From NCBI RefSeq assembly GCF_003025555.1, contig NZ_PYMH01000013.1, forward strand, positions 101,298-165,297: 64,000 bases of DNA, read 5' to 3'. The notes beneath the pieces are model-generated. The model saw only the letters and a list, made by a program, of their open reading frames with translations. It was not told where the DNA came from and ran no database searches. The position numbers and the translations under genes are program-made. Origin of the DNA: Photobacterium lutimaris (GTDB lineage: Bacteria > Pseudomonadota > Gammaproteobacteria > Enterobacterales > Vibrionaceae). This document shows, in pieces, positions 7,436-15,447 of the stretch (within the stretch, counting starts at the first letter, position 1; each line of letters begins with the position of its first letter).

Positions 7436-7777
7436 TTATTGCGATTCAAGCTTTTTTATGCGAGTTTCGTGGCCGTTGTACTGACCTTTGAGGGTGTTGA
7501 TGTTGCTATTGGTGCTAGATATATTTTGGCTATTATTATCAATTCCAACTGTATTACTTGCCGCTTGAGTTGCGTTAGTCTCATTAACTGCTGCGCTGTC
7601 ATCGATTGATTTTTTTAATGATTGGCTGATTATGCTGGAGCTCCCTCCTGTCGGTAAGGTTGAACTGCCAGGATTAATGTTATCGTACTGGTTGCCACTC
7701 TGCCGAATGCTATCAACACCAGCTAAGGCGAATGTCGAACACATACCAAGCACAGCAATGGTAAATATCTTTTTCAC
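7436..7777 (-). CDS. Small exported Asn/Ser-rich protein, 113 aa
   Basis: N-terminal Sec signal peptide (MKKIFTIAVLGMCSTFALA, cleavage before GVDS). The mature protein is rich in Asn, Ser, Thr and Gln and ends in a heptad-like stretch (INTLKGQYNGHETRIKKLE) that could form a short coiled coil. There are no cysteines after the signal. No family recognised. It stands alone between the dyad region and the protease gene. A GGGCGACC/GGTCGTCC stem at about 7407-7427 lies downstream of it. Confidence 0.6.
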   Translation of the reverse strand: MKKIFTIAVLGMCSTFALAGVDSIRQSGNQYDNINPGSSTLPTGGSSSIISQSLKKSIDDSAAVNETNATQAASNTVGIDNNSQNISSTNSNINTLKGQYNGHETRIKKLESQ

Positions 7778-7944
7778 TTAATCTGTTCCAAATGGTTATT
7801 TGATAAGGGCGGGATGCTTGTGAGGGAATAGAGCAGATTAAGTCAGTGCCCAGTTATGGTCTGCCTGCACTTCCTAACATCATAGCGACCAACTGATCTC
7901 ACTACAACCACAAAGCATAACTCTATATAGATAAAGCATTTATA

Positions 7945-7982
7945 AAAAAGCCTCGCTATCCGAATGATTAGCGAGGCTTTTT
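7945..7982. terminator. Bidirectional intrinsic terminator
   Basis: Perfect stem AAAAAGCCTCGCTA / TAGCGAGGCTTTTT with a ten-base loop and T-runs on both strands. It lies 17 bases beyond the stop codon of the minus-strand protease gene and serves that gene. Confidence 0.85.
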
Positions 7983-7999
7983 GTTAAGTTTGGAGTGGT

Positions 8000-9454
8000 C
8001 TATTTTCTACGACGGCACCAAAGGACCGACATTAGGCCAAATAGCCACATGATAGACATCGAACCGCCGCTCTTGCCTGATCCGTTGCTAGGTGGTGTGC
8101 CATTATCATCATCTCCTTTAACTTCAATCAGTACCGGGATTTCCGATTCAGAATTTAAAGATAGAGAAGAGCTATGTGCATCACCGCGCTCCAAAATTTC
8201 ATTGTTCGGGTTAGAACCGATTGTAAGTTCACACGATTCATAACCTGATAGTAATGACGGACAATTATTTTCTTCAATCCAGAAGAACTCATTGTCATCT
8301 AGGTACGGAGCAATCAACTGCTCATCGCTTGATAGGTTTTGAACTCTAACATTAAATATCGGAGCATGAACGCCTTCTTCCTCTTCAATGGCTGAGAGCT
8401 TAGATGGTGTACTTAAGCCGTTAATTTGCTCTTTAAACCACTGAGCATACCAAAGAGTTGATGCGAACATCGTCCGGTACTCACCGTCGTCGTCAGGTAC
8501 GCTGTCGCCACGAGATACCACACCGTATAATTCACCATTAGGGCCGAACAAGCCTGTACCACTGTCGCCTGGTCCTGTGCCTGTATAGCCTTCGATGCCG
8601 CGTGTCGTAGTGAACGCATCACCGACAATGGTGTAAGTTGCAAATGTACTGCGAAAGTCGTGGCTTGGATCCGTGATATCAAAATCACAGTCATAATCTT
8701 TCATTTCATTTCCAAAAAAAGCCGTATAACGACATTGAACACTCAACTCGGCTTCTTTGACAACTAGATCAACTTTTTGCAGTGTGTCAGGTGTGGAGCC
8801 ATCTTCACGATCTAACCCCCATCCCATGAATACAAACTCTTCACCGATGTTTAGGTTCAAACTCGCTTCGAACTCTTCCCAGCTTTGAGGCATGAAGTTG
8901 TCTGACAGAATCTGAGGCATAGGTAGAGTAACAGTATCGTTATGAGCGATTGATTCAGATAGTTCAATCAGCACCATATCGTCATACAGTTCACCCTCCC
9001 CAAAATTCCAAAAGGTTTCAGTGTAGTCGGTTAACTCATCGACCTTCAATAGCTCTCGTAAGATAGGAGCTACAACGTATTTTGAAACGTCCTCGCGGTA
9101 CGCATGTTGGTCAGCTATATTCCACTCGCGATAACTAACAGCTGGTCCTTCATATACAAGGTCTTCGCTATCGTAGGCTGCTAAACCTTGATAAACACGA
9201 ACGGTTGCATTTAAGTCGCCGTTTGTTTGGTACCAAATTGGCGTACAGTGTTTTGCTGTAAGAATCCATTTTCCGTTAATAAGTGCGCCACCACAGGTAG
9301 CGACACCATCAACAGTGAACCCGACCAGGTAATCTTTGTAATCTTCCTGAGTCGCATCGCTGCCGCCGGTGACGAATGGGGTTATCTCTGCTGCATTTGC
9401 AAAGGCCATGCTCGTTGCAAGAGCTGTCAAGGTTAGTAATTTTTTCATGTTCAT
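8000..9454 (-). CDS. Secreted trypsin-like serine protease with GlyGly-CTERM anchor
   Basis: 484 residues. Signal peptide residues 1-22 (ends MAFANAAE). Chymotrypsin-fold catalytic triad visible: His69 in LTAKHC, Asp159 in DDMVLIEL, and Ser298 in GPGDSGTG. After the protease domain comes a Cys-containing beta domain (NNCPSLLSGYESCELTIG), then a GSGKSGGS linker, a hydrophobic helix and CRRRK. That tail is the GlyGly-CTERM signal typical of Vibrio and Shewanella substrates handled by type II secretion and rhombosortase. The protein would end up on the cell surface. It is the active counterpart of the pseudoprotease at 1-1518. The gene has its own terminator and a long upstream control region. 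Confidence 0.88.
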   Translation of the reverse strand: MNMKKLLTLTALATSMAFANAAEITPFVTGGSDATQEDYKDYLVGFTVDGVATCGGALINGKWILTAKHCTPIWYQTNGDLNATVRVYQGLAAYDSEDLVYEGPAVSYREWNIADQHAYREDVSKYVVAPILRELLKVDELTDYTETFWNFGEGELYDDMVLIELSESIAHNDTVTLPMPQILSDNFMPQSWEEFEASLNLNIGEEFVFMGWGLDREDGSTPDTLQKVDLVVKEAELSVQCRYTAFFGNEMKDYDCDFDITDPSHDFRSTFATYTIVGDAFTTTRGIEGYTGTGPGDSGTGLFGPNGELYGVVSRGDSVPDDDGEYRTMFASTLWYAQWFKEQINGLSTPSKLSAIEEEEGVHAPIFNVRVQNLSSDEQLIAPYLDDNEFFWIEENNCPSLLSGYESCELTIGSNPNNEILERGDAHSSSLSLNSESEIPVLIEVKGDDDNGTPPSNGSGKSGGSMSIMWLFGLMSVLWCRRRK

Positions 9455-9952
9455 ATCCTTTTTAATTAACAGCTCAAGTTGGTCGAGCTATAAGTAGTCT
9501 GTTTAGTGGTTCTTCGAACTCCATCTGGAGCAATCAACTAAGAAGATGTTGATTGAGCTAAGTGCTAGCAGCACAAATAATTCCCTGCTGCATCAGCAGA
9601 ATCAGGATATAACAACGCCACACTTTGCAAGCGAGGCTAAGAAATTCGTATTGAGGGGTATAAACCTTGAAAGGAAGGGCGTAAGCCGTTGATAAAAAAG
9701 TGTTAATATCAACTTTGCTACTATATATCACTTACGATATACAGACAAGCGTGCAAAACCGTGCTTTTGGGATGGAGATCAATATTTATTTTGTGTCAAA
9801 AGTTAGCGACGAATATTATATCAAATAAATATACAAGTTTGCAGAATTTAGCGGCACAATCGACGAAAATCCCTCAACAACTAACTATTTAAGATATATT
9901 ATAGAGGCTGAAATCAGAACCCATACAAATCTATATATATCTGGAGAACTTT
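9455..9952. other. Divergent control region, no gene
   Basis: About 500 bases between the minus-strand protease and the plus-strand EAL gene. It holds a small palindrome CTGCTGCATCAGCAG at 9585-9599 and an AT-rich stretch (9770-9940) with TATATT-like boxes before the EAL gene. I see no ORF, tRNA or repeat worth calling. Confidence 0.5.
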
Positions 9953-10960
9953 TTGCATAGCTACATAGCTAAACAGCCAATATATGCCAGTGACGGTACT
10001 CTCATAGGAAATGAATTGTTGTACCGTAACAATTCAAGCAGCAACTTCTACCCTAGTAACGTGCCTCACGAGGTAGCTACCTGCTCCGTCATTACTCATA
10101 AGCTTCAAGAACTACAGCAAACTGAATTAGATTGCGACTTTCCTACTACTGCGTTTATCAACTTTGATTACCAATCATTGGTCAACCTCACTCCATTGCT
10201 TTTCCCGAAGGAGAGCATTGTTATCGAGGTTCTTGAGAACATCCAAGTTGATACAAAGCTTTGTCATGCCCTACGGATAATAAAGGAAAAAGGTTACTCC
10301 ATCGCATTAGATGATGTCCAACTAAATAGTTGCACAATACGGCTGCTTGATTACATAAGTATTATCAAAGTCGATATTACTCAAATTTCAATTCCAGATG
10401 CTAAAGAAATGATCTGCCATCTTTCTAGCCGATCTAATATCAAATTTATTGCCGAGCGAATTGAAACCATCGTGCAGTACGAGGAAGCAGTTAAGGCTGG
10501 CTTTGATTACTTCCAAGGCTATTTCTTTGGCCGACCGGAGATACATACTATTGATGTAGTTCAGCCGTCCAGTTTGATTGAATTGACAGGTCCTATGAGT
10601 GATTATGATACACGACAGTTCATCACTGTTATGGCATCGGAAGATCCGGGGTCTTGTTCAACATTAATGAATATCCCCTCAGCATCAAACGATTGCCTTT
10701 CTATTGCTGATGTGGTTTCTGGTCTAACTCGAGCTCAACTTAAAGCCTTCATGTTTGTTTCTGCCAATACTAGTTGTAACACTAAAAGGGTTTGCCGAAA
10801 GACCTATAAGGAGAAGCAGAAGGGCGGTACTGAGGACTTGCTGGGTGTGCTGATCGCCATATCAGCGGTTCTTGGAGATGTAGACTATGATCATATCAAC
10901 TCGATTGTGAGCGAGCTCGTAACGTTAAACTGCGGGAAGGTTGAAAACGTCACTCATTAA
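9953..10960 (+). CDS. EAL-HDOD (YuxH-like) signalling protein, TTG start
   Basis: The N-terminal about 200 residues form an EAL domain in the YuxH-type arrangement: ELLYR (the EAL box), an Asn in FINFDY, Glu in IEVLE, DD in ALDDVQ, Lys in IIKVDI, Glu in FIAERIE, and QGYFFGRP. Loop-6 DDFG is changed to DDVQ. The C-terminal part is a shortened HDOD-like helical domain. Such proteins act in cyclic-di-GMP or protein-interaction signalling. Whether this one hydrolyses c-di-GMP is unclear. The start is TTG at 9953, chosen because GGAG lies eight bases upstream and the EAL fold begins at once. It is a single-gene unit and could couple second-messenger level to pilus or surface traits. Confidence 0.75.
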   Translation: MHSYIAKQPIYASDGTLIGNELLYRNNSSSNFYPSNVPHEVATCSVITHKLQELQQTELDCDFPTTAFINFDYQSLVNLTPLLFPKESIVIEVLENIQVDTKLCHALRIIKEKGYSIALDDVQLNSCTIRLLDYISIIKVDITQISIPDAKEMICHLSSRSNIKFIAERIETIVQYEEAVKAGFDYFQGYFFGRPEIHTIDVVQPSSLIELTGPMSDYDTRQFITVMASEDPGSCSTLMNIPSASNDCLSIADVVSGLTRAQLKAFMFVSANTSCNTKRVCRKTYKEKQKGGTEDLLGVLIAISAVLGDVDYDHINSIVSELVTLNCGKVENVTH

Positions 10961-10969
10961 TGAGTGACG
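10948..10969. terminator. Palindrome between convergent genes
   Basis: Perfect 22-base palindrome with arms CGTCACTCA / TGAGTGACG around a TTAA centre, overlapping the EAL stop codon and eight bases short of the minus-strand gene stop. Likely a shared transcription end. Confidence 0.5.
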
Positions 10970-10976
10970 CATGATT

Positions 10977-12224
10977 TTAGTTGAGTCTGTTGTATGTTTC
11001 AGACCAGCGTTTTGTTAATTGCTTCACTTGAGATAGTTGTTGATCAAAGCCGATAAAGTTACTTACCCGCTCTAGGCTGTTGCAGATCGGTATGCCGTTT
11101 CTCAGCTCGACCTCCAACTCTCCTAGCAAATAACACTCTCCATCATTGACTGCTTTAATTTCCCTATTTGTTTCTTCCCAGGCATCAACCACAAACTGTC
11201 TTTTTCTCTTATGGAAGGGCACTAGACTTTCTAGCTCATTAAGCTTGCTACGGTAATATATCAGAGCATTTTCAAACTCGACCTCTCGTTGCAAAGCTTG
11301 AACTTTCCCATATCGGAAATGTGTAAGCAGTGGATTAGCAGATCCTGTGTTGCTAAATTTTGGTTCTTCTACGTAACAAATTGGTTTGTTTTTAGGTACC
11401 TTGCTCTTTAATGACTTTAGGTATGCCTTAGCGTCATCCATATTAGTGAACGAAGCGTGGCCTATAGCGTCATCAAAAACAGGATCTACTTCTACCTCAT
11501 AAATGACGGCTGGTTCCTTCAAATGAAGTCGGCCGTTACGTATGGAGATAGCGCCCCACTCAAAATCATCGATATTCATAGAGGCTAGATAATCATCCTC
11601 TAACTGCCACCGATGTTTTCTGTCACGAGAGTTGTGCTCACCGATGCGATACATATGCGTCGCGAGATCAGAATCAACAATCGAATAACTGCCGTCTTTT
11701 AGTTCTAATAGAGGAACGGCGAGCTCCCCTATCCTTCCGCTATCAATCATTAGCTGCCGGGTATTGAAATACGTCTGGTCGTAAAAACTGAAATGCTTCT
11801 CATCATTTCGATATAAGTGCTCAAGCAAAGATATTTTCTTACCTTTCTTCAATAACTTATAAGCTTCGATTATGAATTCATCCGGCCTTGGTTCTTCATA
11901 TCTCGTTTCTACGAAAGATTGTATCTCTACGTAATGTTTGGCAGCACTAAGCATCCATGCAAAACGAAAGGGATAGTCGTCTATGACGTCTTCATGATAC
12001 GCAGTATTGTCGTGGCTAATCAGTACGTCAGGATCGGCCTCAACAGGACGTTGTAAATATTCATCACAATAATCCGCCCACATGTCATGTTCACAAAAGA
12101 CCAATGTTGCCTTTTGGCCGCATTGCGAAACCGCCATGTCGTAATGACATAATTCCGAATATTCAAGGTTCGCACCTGTGCTTTCGATCAGCTTAGAAAC
12201 GTTAACGTTCAGAAGTGATTCCAT
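10977..12224 (-). CDS. Hypothetical partner of the DndC-like protein, 415 aa
   Basis: No family recognised. It is an acidic, soluble protein with no signal peptide or membrane segment. The first third is rich in Asp, Glu and aromatic residues. Cysteines at about residues 26, 35 and 44 (ELCHYD, SQCGQK, VFCEHD) are spaced like a possible metal site, but the pattern is not a known finger. The C-terminal third is helical and charged. The start at 12224 is preferred because GGAG lies six bases upstream; an in-frame ATG at 12236 would sit inside the leader. It follows the DndC-like gene by 57 bases, with a two-hairpin leader between them, so the two are probably one operon. Confidence 0.6.
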   Translation of the reverse strand: MESLLNVNVSKLIESTGANLEYSELCHYDMAVSQCGQKATLVFCEHDMWADYCDEYLQRPVEADPDVLISHDNTAYHEDVIDDYPFRFAWMLSAAKHYVEIQSFVETRYEEPRPDEFIIEAYKLLKKGKKISLLEHLYRNDEKHFSFYDQTYFNTRQLMIDSGRIGELAVPLLELKDGSYSIVDSDLATHMYRIGEHNSRDRKHRWQLEDDYLASMNIDDFEWGAISIRNGRLHLKEPAVIYEVEVDPVFDDAIGHASFTNMDDAKAYLKSLKSKVPKNKPICYVEEPKFSNTGSANPLLTHFRYGKVQALQREVEFENALIYYRSKLNELESLVPFHKRKRQFVVDAWEETNREIKAVNDGECYLLGELEVELRNGIPICNSLERVSNFIGFDQQLSQVKQLTKRWSETYNRLN

Positions 12225-12246
12225 AGTATTCTCCATATAATTTTGG

Positions 12247-12277
12247 CCCTTTCGGGTAAAGCCCCCAGTCGGGGGCT
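12247..12277 (-). promoter_or_regulatory. Two-hairpin leader of the 415-aa gene
   Basis: In sense (minus) orientation: first a stem AGCCCCC / GGGGGCT (12260-12277), then CCC-GAAA-GGG (12247-12256), 22 bases before the start codon. One of nine such leaders in the window. Confidence 0.6.
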
Positions 12278-12281
12278 GTGA

Positions 12282-14411
12282 TTAAAATAAATAAAGTTGT
12301 CCGTCAGTACCGATCTTACCGCTATGCAGCAAGTTGGTAATGTGAACGTCTTCTGGTATTGGTGAGATCAGTTCATGTTTAAGAAGCTCTAACTCAGCTT
12401 GTGTTGCACCTGCTCGTTTCGCTTTGCGAATGAGCTTGGCATTAGCTTTCTTTTTCTCCTGGTCTTCAAAGCTTTTTCGAAAAACAAATTTATACTTGTC
12501 TCTTGTCCAAAGCTCATCGCCCATGCGTGCCAGCAGCTCTTCATAAGAATTATTACGGTTATAACCGCGCACCGTATAATATTGCTGGCGCAAGCTCATC
12601 AAGTGATAAACAGTTGCCTTTCCCTTTGCGATTGAGATAGCGCCGCTTCTCAACAATGACATAGCACTGGACACAGAGGTGTAGCCATCTTGCTTCGATA
12701 GATAATATTCAATATCTTGAAATATCCAGTAGAGAGCTTCCTCATCAACAGTAAGTGACTCCTCTTCCGCAAGCTGCATAATCGCATGTAAGTCTTGTTG
12801 ACCGGTCACGCGATTTTTAACAAGCTTTGCTTGAGTCATGCCCTCAGGTTCAAAAGCTACAGCTTCATGAGCCACATCTCGCAAGCCGAGGTTCGCACCA
12901 CCGTCTGTCCAATCGCCACCAATAAAGAGGTACGACTCTTGAGGTTGCTTTGTCGGTTCGACATAAATACTGTCCTCCGGCTCATCAAGTAGTTCGAACT
13001 CGCCTTTGTTATAGACGCGATGCCAAAGCTCAAGCGCACTCCATGGCCGATCACAGAATGAGTGAAAGCTGTATAGAAACTCGATCATGATTAGGTCTTT
13101 CTTCGTAACCATTTTAAATTGTGGTTTCGACATACGGACGTTATCTTCATTGATTTCTATCTTTCCAGCTAACAGCTCCATGTGAACTGAAAGTGCTCTC
13201 ATTTCTTCCAATGCATCAGCAGTCAGTAACGCATGAAGAAGTCGTTTACACTTCTTGAATGAATAGAGGTCGGGTACGACCTTGACAAAACCGTTGCGGT
13301 CAATTGTCCGGCCAATAGCTGTTCGCTCTTCCCAGACGTGGTGGCGGTTGATTATGTAGTTTCTGATACGATTAAGTAGTCGCACGAACTCATAATTACC
13401 TGTCTCCAAAAGCTTCTCCATCGACTTGTCCTCTTTCGCGCCAACAACGCAAAAAGTGCACCCGTGCCTGGCCCCGCACCCCTTCGACTGAGCATCTTCC
13501 TTATCAGACGTTGCGAACATCACACACTCACCCATACTGTTGGCGTAAATGGTAATACATCGGTCAAAGTTGTTGATAAAGCTTGGAAAAACCTTCTTTT
13601 CATCAGTGCCTAAAAAATTAAGAAACTCGAACACCATTGCGGTAGACCAATGCTTGATCGCATATAGGACATAACCACTACCGCTTTTACCCATTGTCAA
13701 AGGTGAATGTTCACCACCATTGGCTCTGATTGAGTTTTTACGGATAGTGCCCTCGTCATCCCGTGAACCAATCATCAAGCAAACTTCAGTTTGCTTAATT
13801 CCATAGGCTTTTAGAACCTTCCTAACCTCTCTTTCCATCGGCTTGATTTTTAGGTCTTGGCTACATTGACGGGCGCTTGAGTTAGCGACCGTCGGTAGTC
13901 CGCGTCCAGAAACAACTCGCCCTAAGAAGGATTGAGTGAAGTTAGGTTGAGCTAGTACCATTACGATTGGAAGTTCATATTTATCAACAAAATCGATAAG
14001 TGAGTTCCAACAGTAAATGCTCCACTTACCAATAATCGGATTGTCTATTCTGGTATCAGCGTGTGTGACAAGAGTTGGTTTTTCAGGCTTGTAGCCTTCA
14101 GACTTTAGCTCGATATGAGCCAATATGAGAAGTGCTAGGTAACAATTACTGTCTTTTCCAAAGCTCACGCCAAGGGCCGGAACAATACCGTCTTTTATTA
14201 TTTCTTTGATTTTATCAACCGCATCCTCAATTTGCTGATACCACAGCAAATCGTTGTCAGCTACATCTGAAAAAATCATGTGATTGCGGGCTTTATGTCT
14301 CCAATCAAGCCAGGAGGCAGGAAACAATGTAGTGCAATCTAGTTGGTAGGTGTCGTTAGTGCAAGCGTCAAAAATGCTCGACTGCGACTCAGAAATATTC
14401 TGATTTAGCAT
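12282..14411 (-). CDS. DndC-like PP-loop ATPase / PAPS-reductase family sulfurtransferase
   Basis: 709 residues. A PP-loop SFGKDS (about residue 82) is the ATP-pyrophosphatase motif of PAPS reductases and DndC/SspD. Downstream are VTHADTRIDNP, a Cys followed by SQDLKIKP (about residue 183, matching the CTxxLKIKP box of DndC), and a cysteine cluster CGARHGCTFCVVGAKEDKS (about residue 308) like the GCWVCTVVxKDKS box of DndC, which binds an iron-sulfur cluster. DndC activates the DNA backbone for phosphorothioation with DndA, DndD and DndE; none of those is encoded here. The C-terminal 300 residues are unrecognised. Leader hairpin CTC-GAAA-GAG lies 23 bases upstream. Confidence 0.8.
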   Translation of the reverse strand: MLNQNISESQSSIFDACTNDTYQLDCTTLFPASWLDWRHKARNHMIFSDVADNDLLWYQQIEDAVDKIKEIIKDGIVPALGVSFGKDSNCYLALLILAHIELKSEGYKPEKPTLVTHADTRIDNPIIGKWSIYCWNSLIDFVDKYELPIVMVLAQPNFTQSFLGRVVSGRGLPTVANSSARQCSQDLKIKPMEREVRKVLKAYGIKQTEVCLMIGSRDDEGTIRKNSIRANGGEHSPLTMGKSGSGYVLYAIKHWSTAMVFEFLNFLGTDEKKVFPSFINNFDRCITIYANSMGECVMFATSDKEDAQSKGCGARHGCTFCVVGAKEDKSMEKLLETGNYEFVRLLNRIRNYIINRHHVWEERTAIGRTIDRNGFVKVVPDLYSFKKCKRLLHALLTADALEEMRALSVHMELLAGKIEINEDNVRMSKPQFKMVTKKDLIMIEFLYSFHSFCDRPWSALELWHRVYNKGEFELLDEPEDSIYVEPTKQPQESYLFIGGDWTDGGANLGLRDVAHEAVAFEPEGMTQAKLVKNRVTGQQDLHAIMQLAEEESLTVDEEALYWIFQDIEYYLSKQDGYTSVSSAMSLLRSGAISIAKGKATVYHLMSLRQQYYTVRGYNRNNSYEELLARMGDELWTRDKYKFVFRKSFEDQEKKKANAKLIRKAKRAGATQAELELLKHELISPIPEDVHITNLLHSGKIGTDGQLYLF

Positions 14412-14434
14412 CGATTAGTCCTTATATGTTTTAG

Positions 14435-14444
14435 CTCTTTCGAG
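14435..14444 (-). promoter_or_regulatory. GAAA-tetraloop leader hairpin of the DndC-like gene
   Basis: In sense orientation CTC-GAAA-GAG followed by CTAAAA and an AAGGA SD, 23 bases from the hairpin to the ATG. Same element as in front of eight other genes. Confidence 0.6.
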
Positions 14445-14463
14445 ATCCCCAACCTTCTAATGA

Positions 14464-14607
14464 AGTAACTAACTTTTGGGGTGTTAGTTTTAAAAGTGCC
14501 AGAAGCACTAGTAAGTTACCATCGTAGCCATTAATTATCTTTAGTTCAAGCAATGGTTAGCTTTACTCAGCGTCAGCGACCTTGAACTATTATTGTTAGT
14601 TACTAAC
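14464..14607. promoter_or_regulatory. Control region of the DndC-like gene: ACACCCCAA and TTAGTAA-type sites
   Basis: AGTAACTAAC at 14464-14473, ACACCCCAA (minus strand) at 14476-14484, and the palindrome GTTAG-TTA-CTAAC at 14595-14607. The ACACCCCAA element lies 64 bases before the start codon. These match sites in other control regions of the window and suggest shared regulation. Confidence 0.45.
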
Positions 14608-14628
14608 TTGGCGTTCGGTTTTGTTTTA

Positions 14629-15402
14629 ATATGGATATGCTGACAGAGTGAAACTGTCGGATTCAGCCTGAATATGGATATGCTGACGAGTGAAACTGTC
14701 GGGTTCAGCCTGAATATGGATATGCTGACGAGTGAAACTGTCGGGTTCAGCCTGAATATGGCTATGCTGCCAGAAGGGAAACTGTCGGATTCAGCCTGAA
14801 TATGGCTATGCTGCCAGAAGGGAAACTGTCGGATTCAGCGTGAATATGGATATGCTGACAGAGTGAAACTGTCGGGTTCAGCCTGAATATGGCTATGCTG
14901 ACAGAGTGAAAATGTCGGGTTCAGCCTGAATATGGATATGCTGACGAGTGAAACTGTCGGGTTCAGCCTGAATATGGCTATGCTGCCAGAAGGGAAACTG
15001 TCGGATTCAGCCTGAATATGGATATGCTGACAGAGTGAAAATGTCGGGTTCAGCCTGAATATGGATATGCTGACAGAGTGAAATTGTCGGGTTCAGCCTG
15101 AATATGGCTATGCTGACAGAGTGAAACTGTCGGATTCAGCCTGAATATGGCTATGCTGACAGAGTGAAATTGTCGGGTTCAGCCTGAATATGGCTATGCT
15201 GCCAGAAGGGAAACTGTCGGGTTCAGCCTGAATATGGATATGCTGACAGAATGAAAATGTCGGGTTCAGCCTGAATATGGATATGCTGACGAGTGAAACT
15301 GTCGGGTTCAGCCTGAATATGGCTATGCTGACAGAGTGAAATTGTCGGGTTCAGCCTGAATATGGATATGCTGACAGAGTGAAACTGTCGGATTCAGCCT
15401 GA
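14629..15402. repeat. 18-unit tandem repeat array, units of 42, 43 or 44 bp
   Basis: Eighteen complete units starting ATATGG(A/C)TATGCTG and ending GG(G/A)TTCAGCCTGA, plus a partial unit at 15403. Three internal variants set the length: GACGAGTG (42 bp), GACAGAGTG or GACAGAATG (43 bp), and GCCAGAAGGG (44 bp). Each unit holds an outer GCTGA / TCAGC pair; in the 43-bp class, inner bases of CAG/CTG type can extend it to a stem-loop. The array is non-coding, lying between the methylase-helicase stop and the DndC-like promoter. Confidence 0.95.
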
Positions 15403-15407
15403 ATATG

Positions 15408-15440
15408 AGCCCATACCTTTTTAATGTAAGGGTATGGGCT
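15408..15440 (-). terminator. Hairpin after the methylase-helicase gene
   Basis: Perfect ten-base stem AGCCCATACC / GGTATGGGCT with a 13-base loop, eight bases after the stop codon. It separates the gene from the repeat array. Confidence 0.6.
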
Positions 15441-15447
15441 GGAAAGA

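Noticed and set aside
14629..15402. CRISPR array
   Set aside because: Units are head-to-tail copies without unique spacers, lengths vary by one or two bases within the unit, and no cas gene is nearby.
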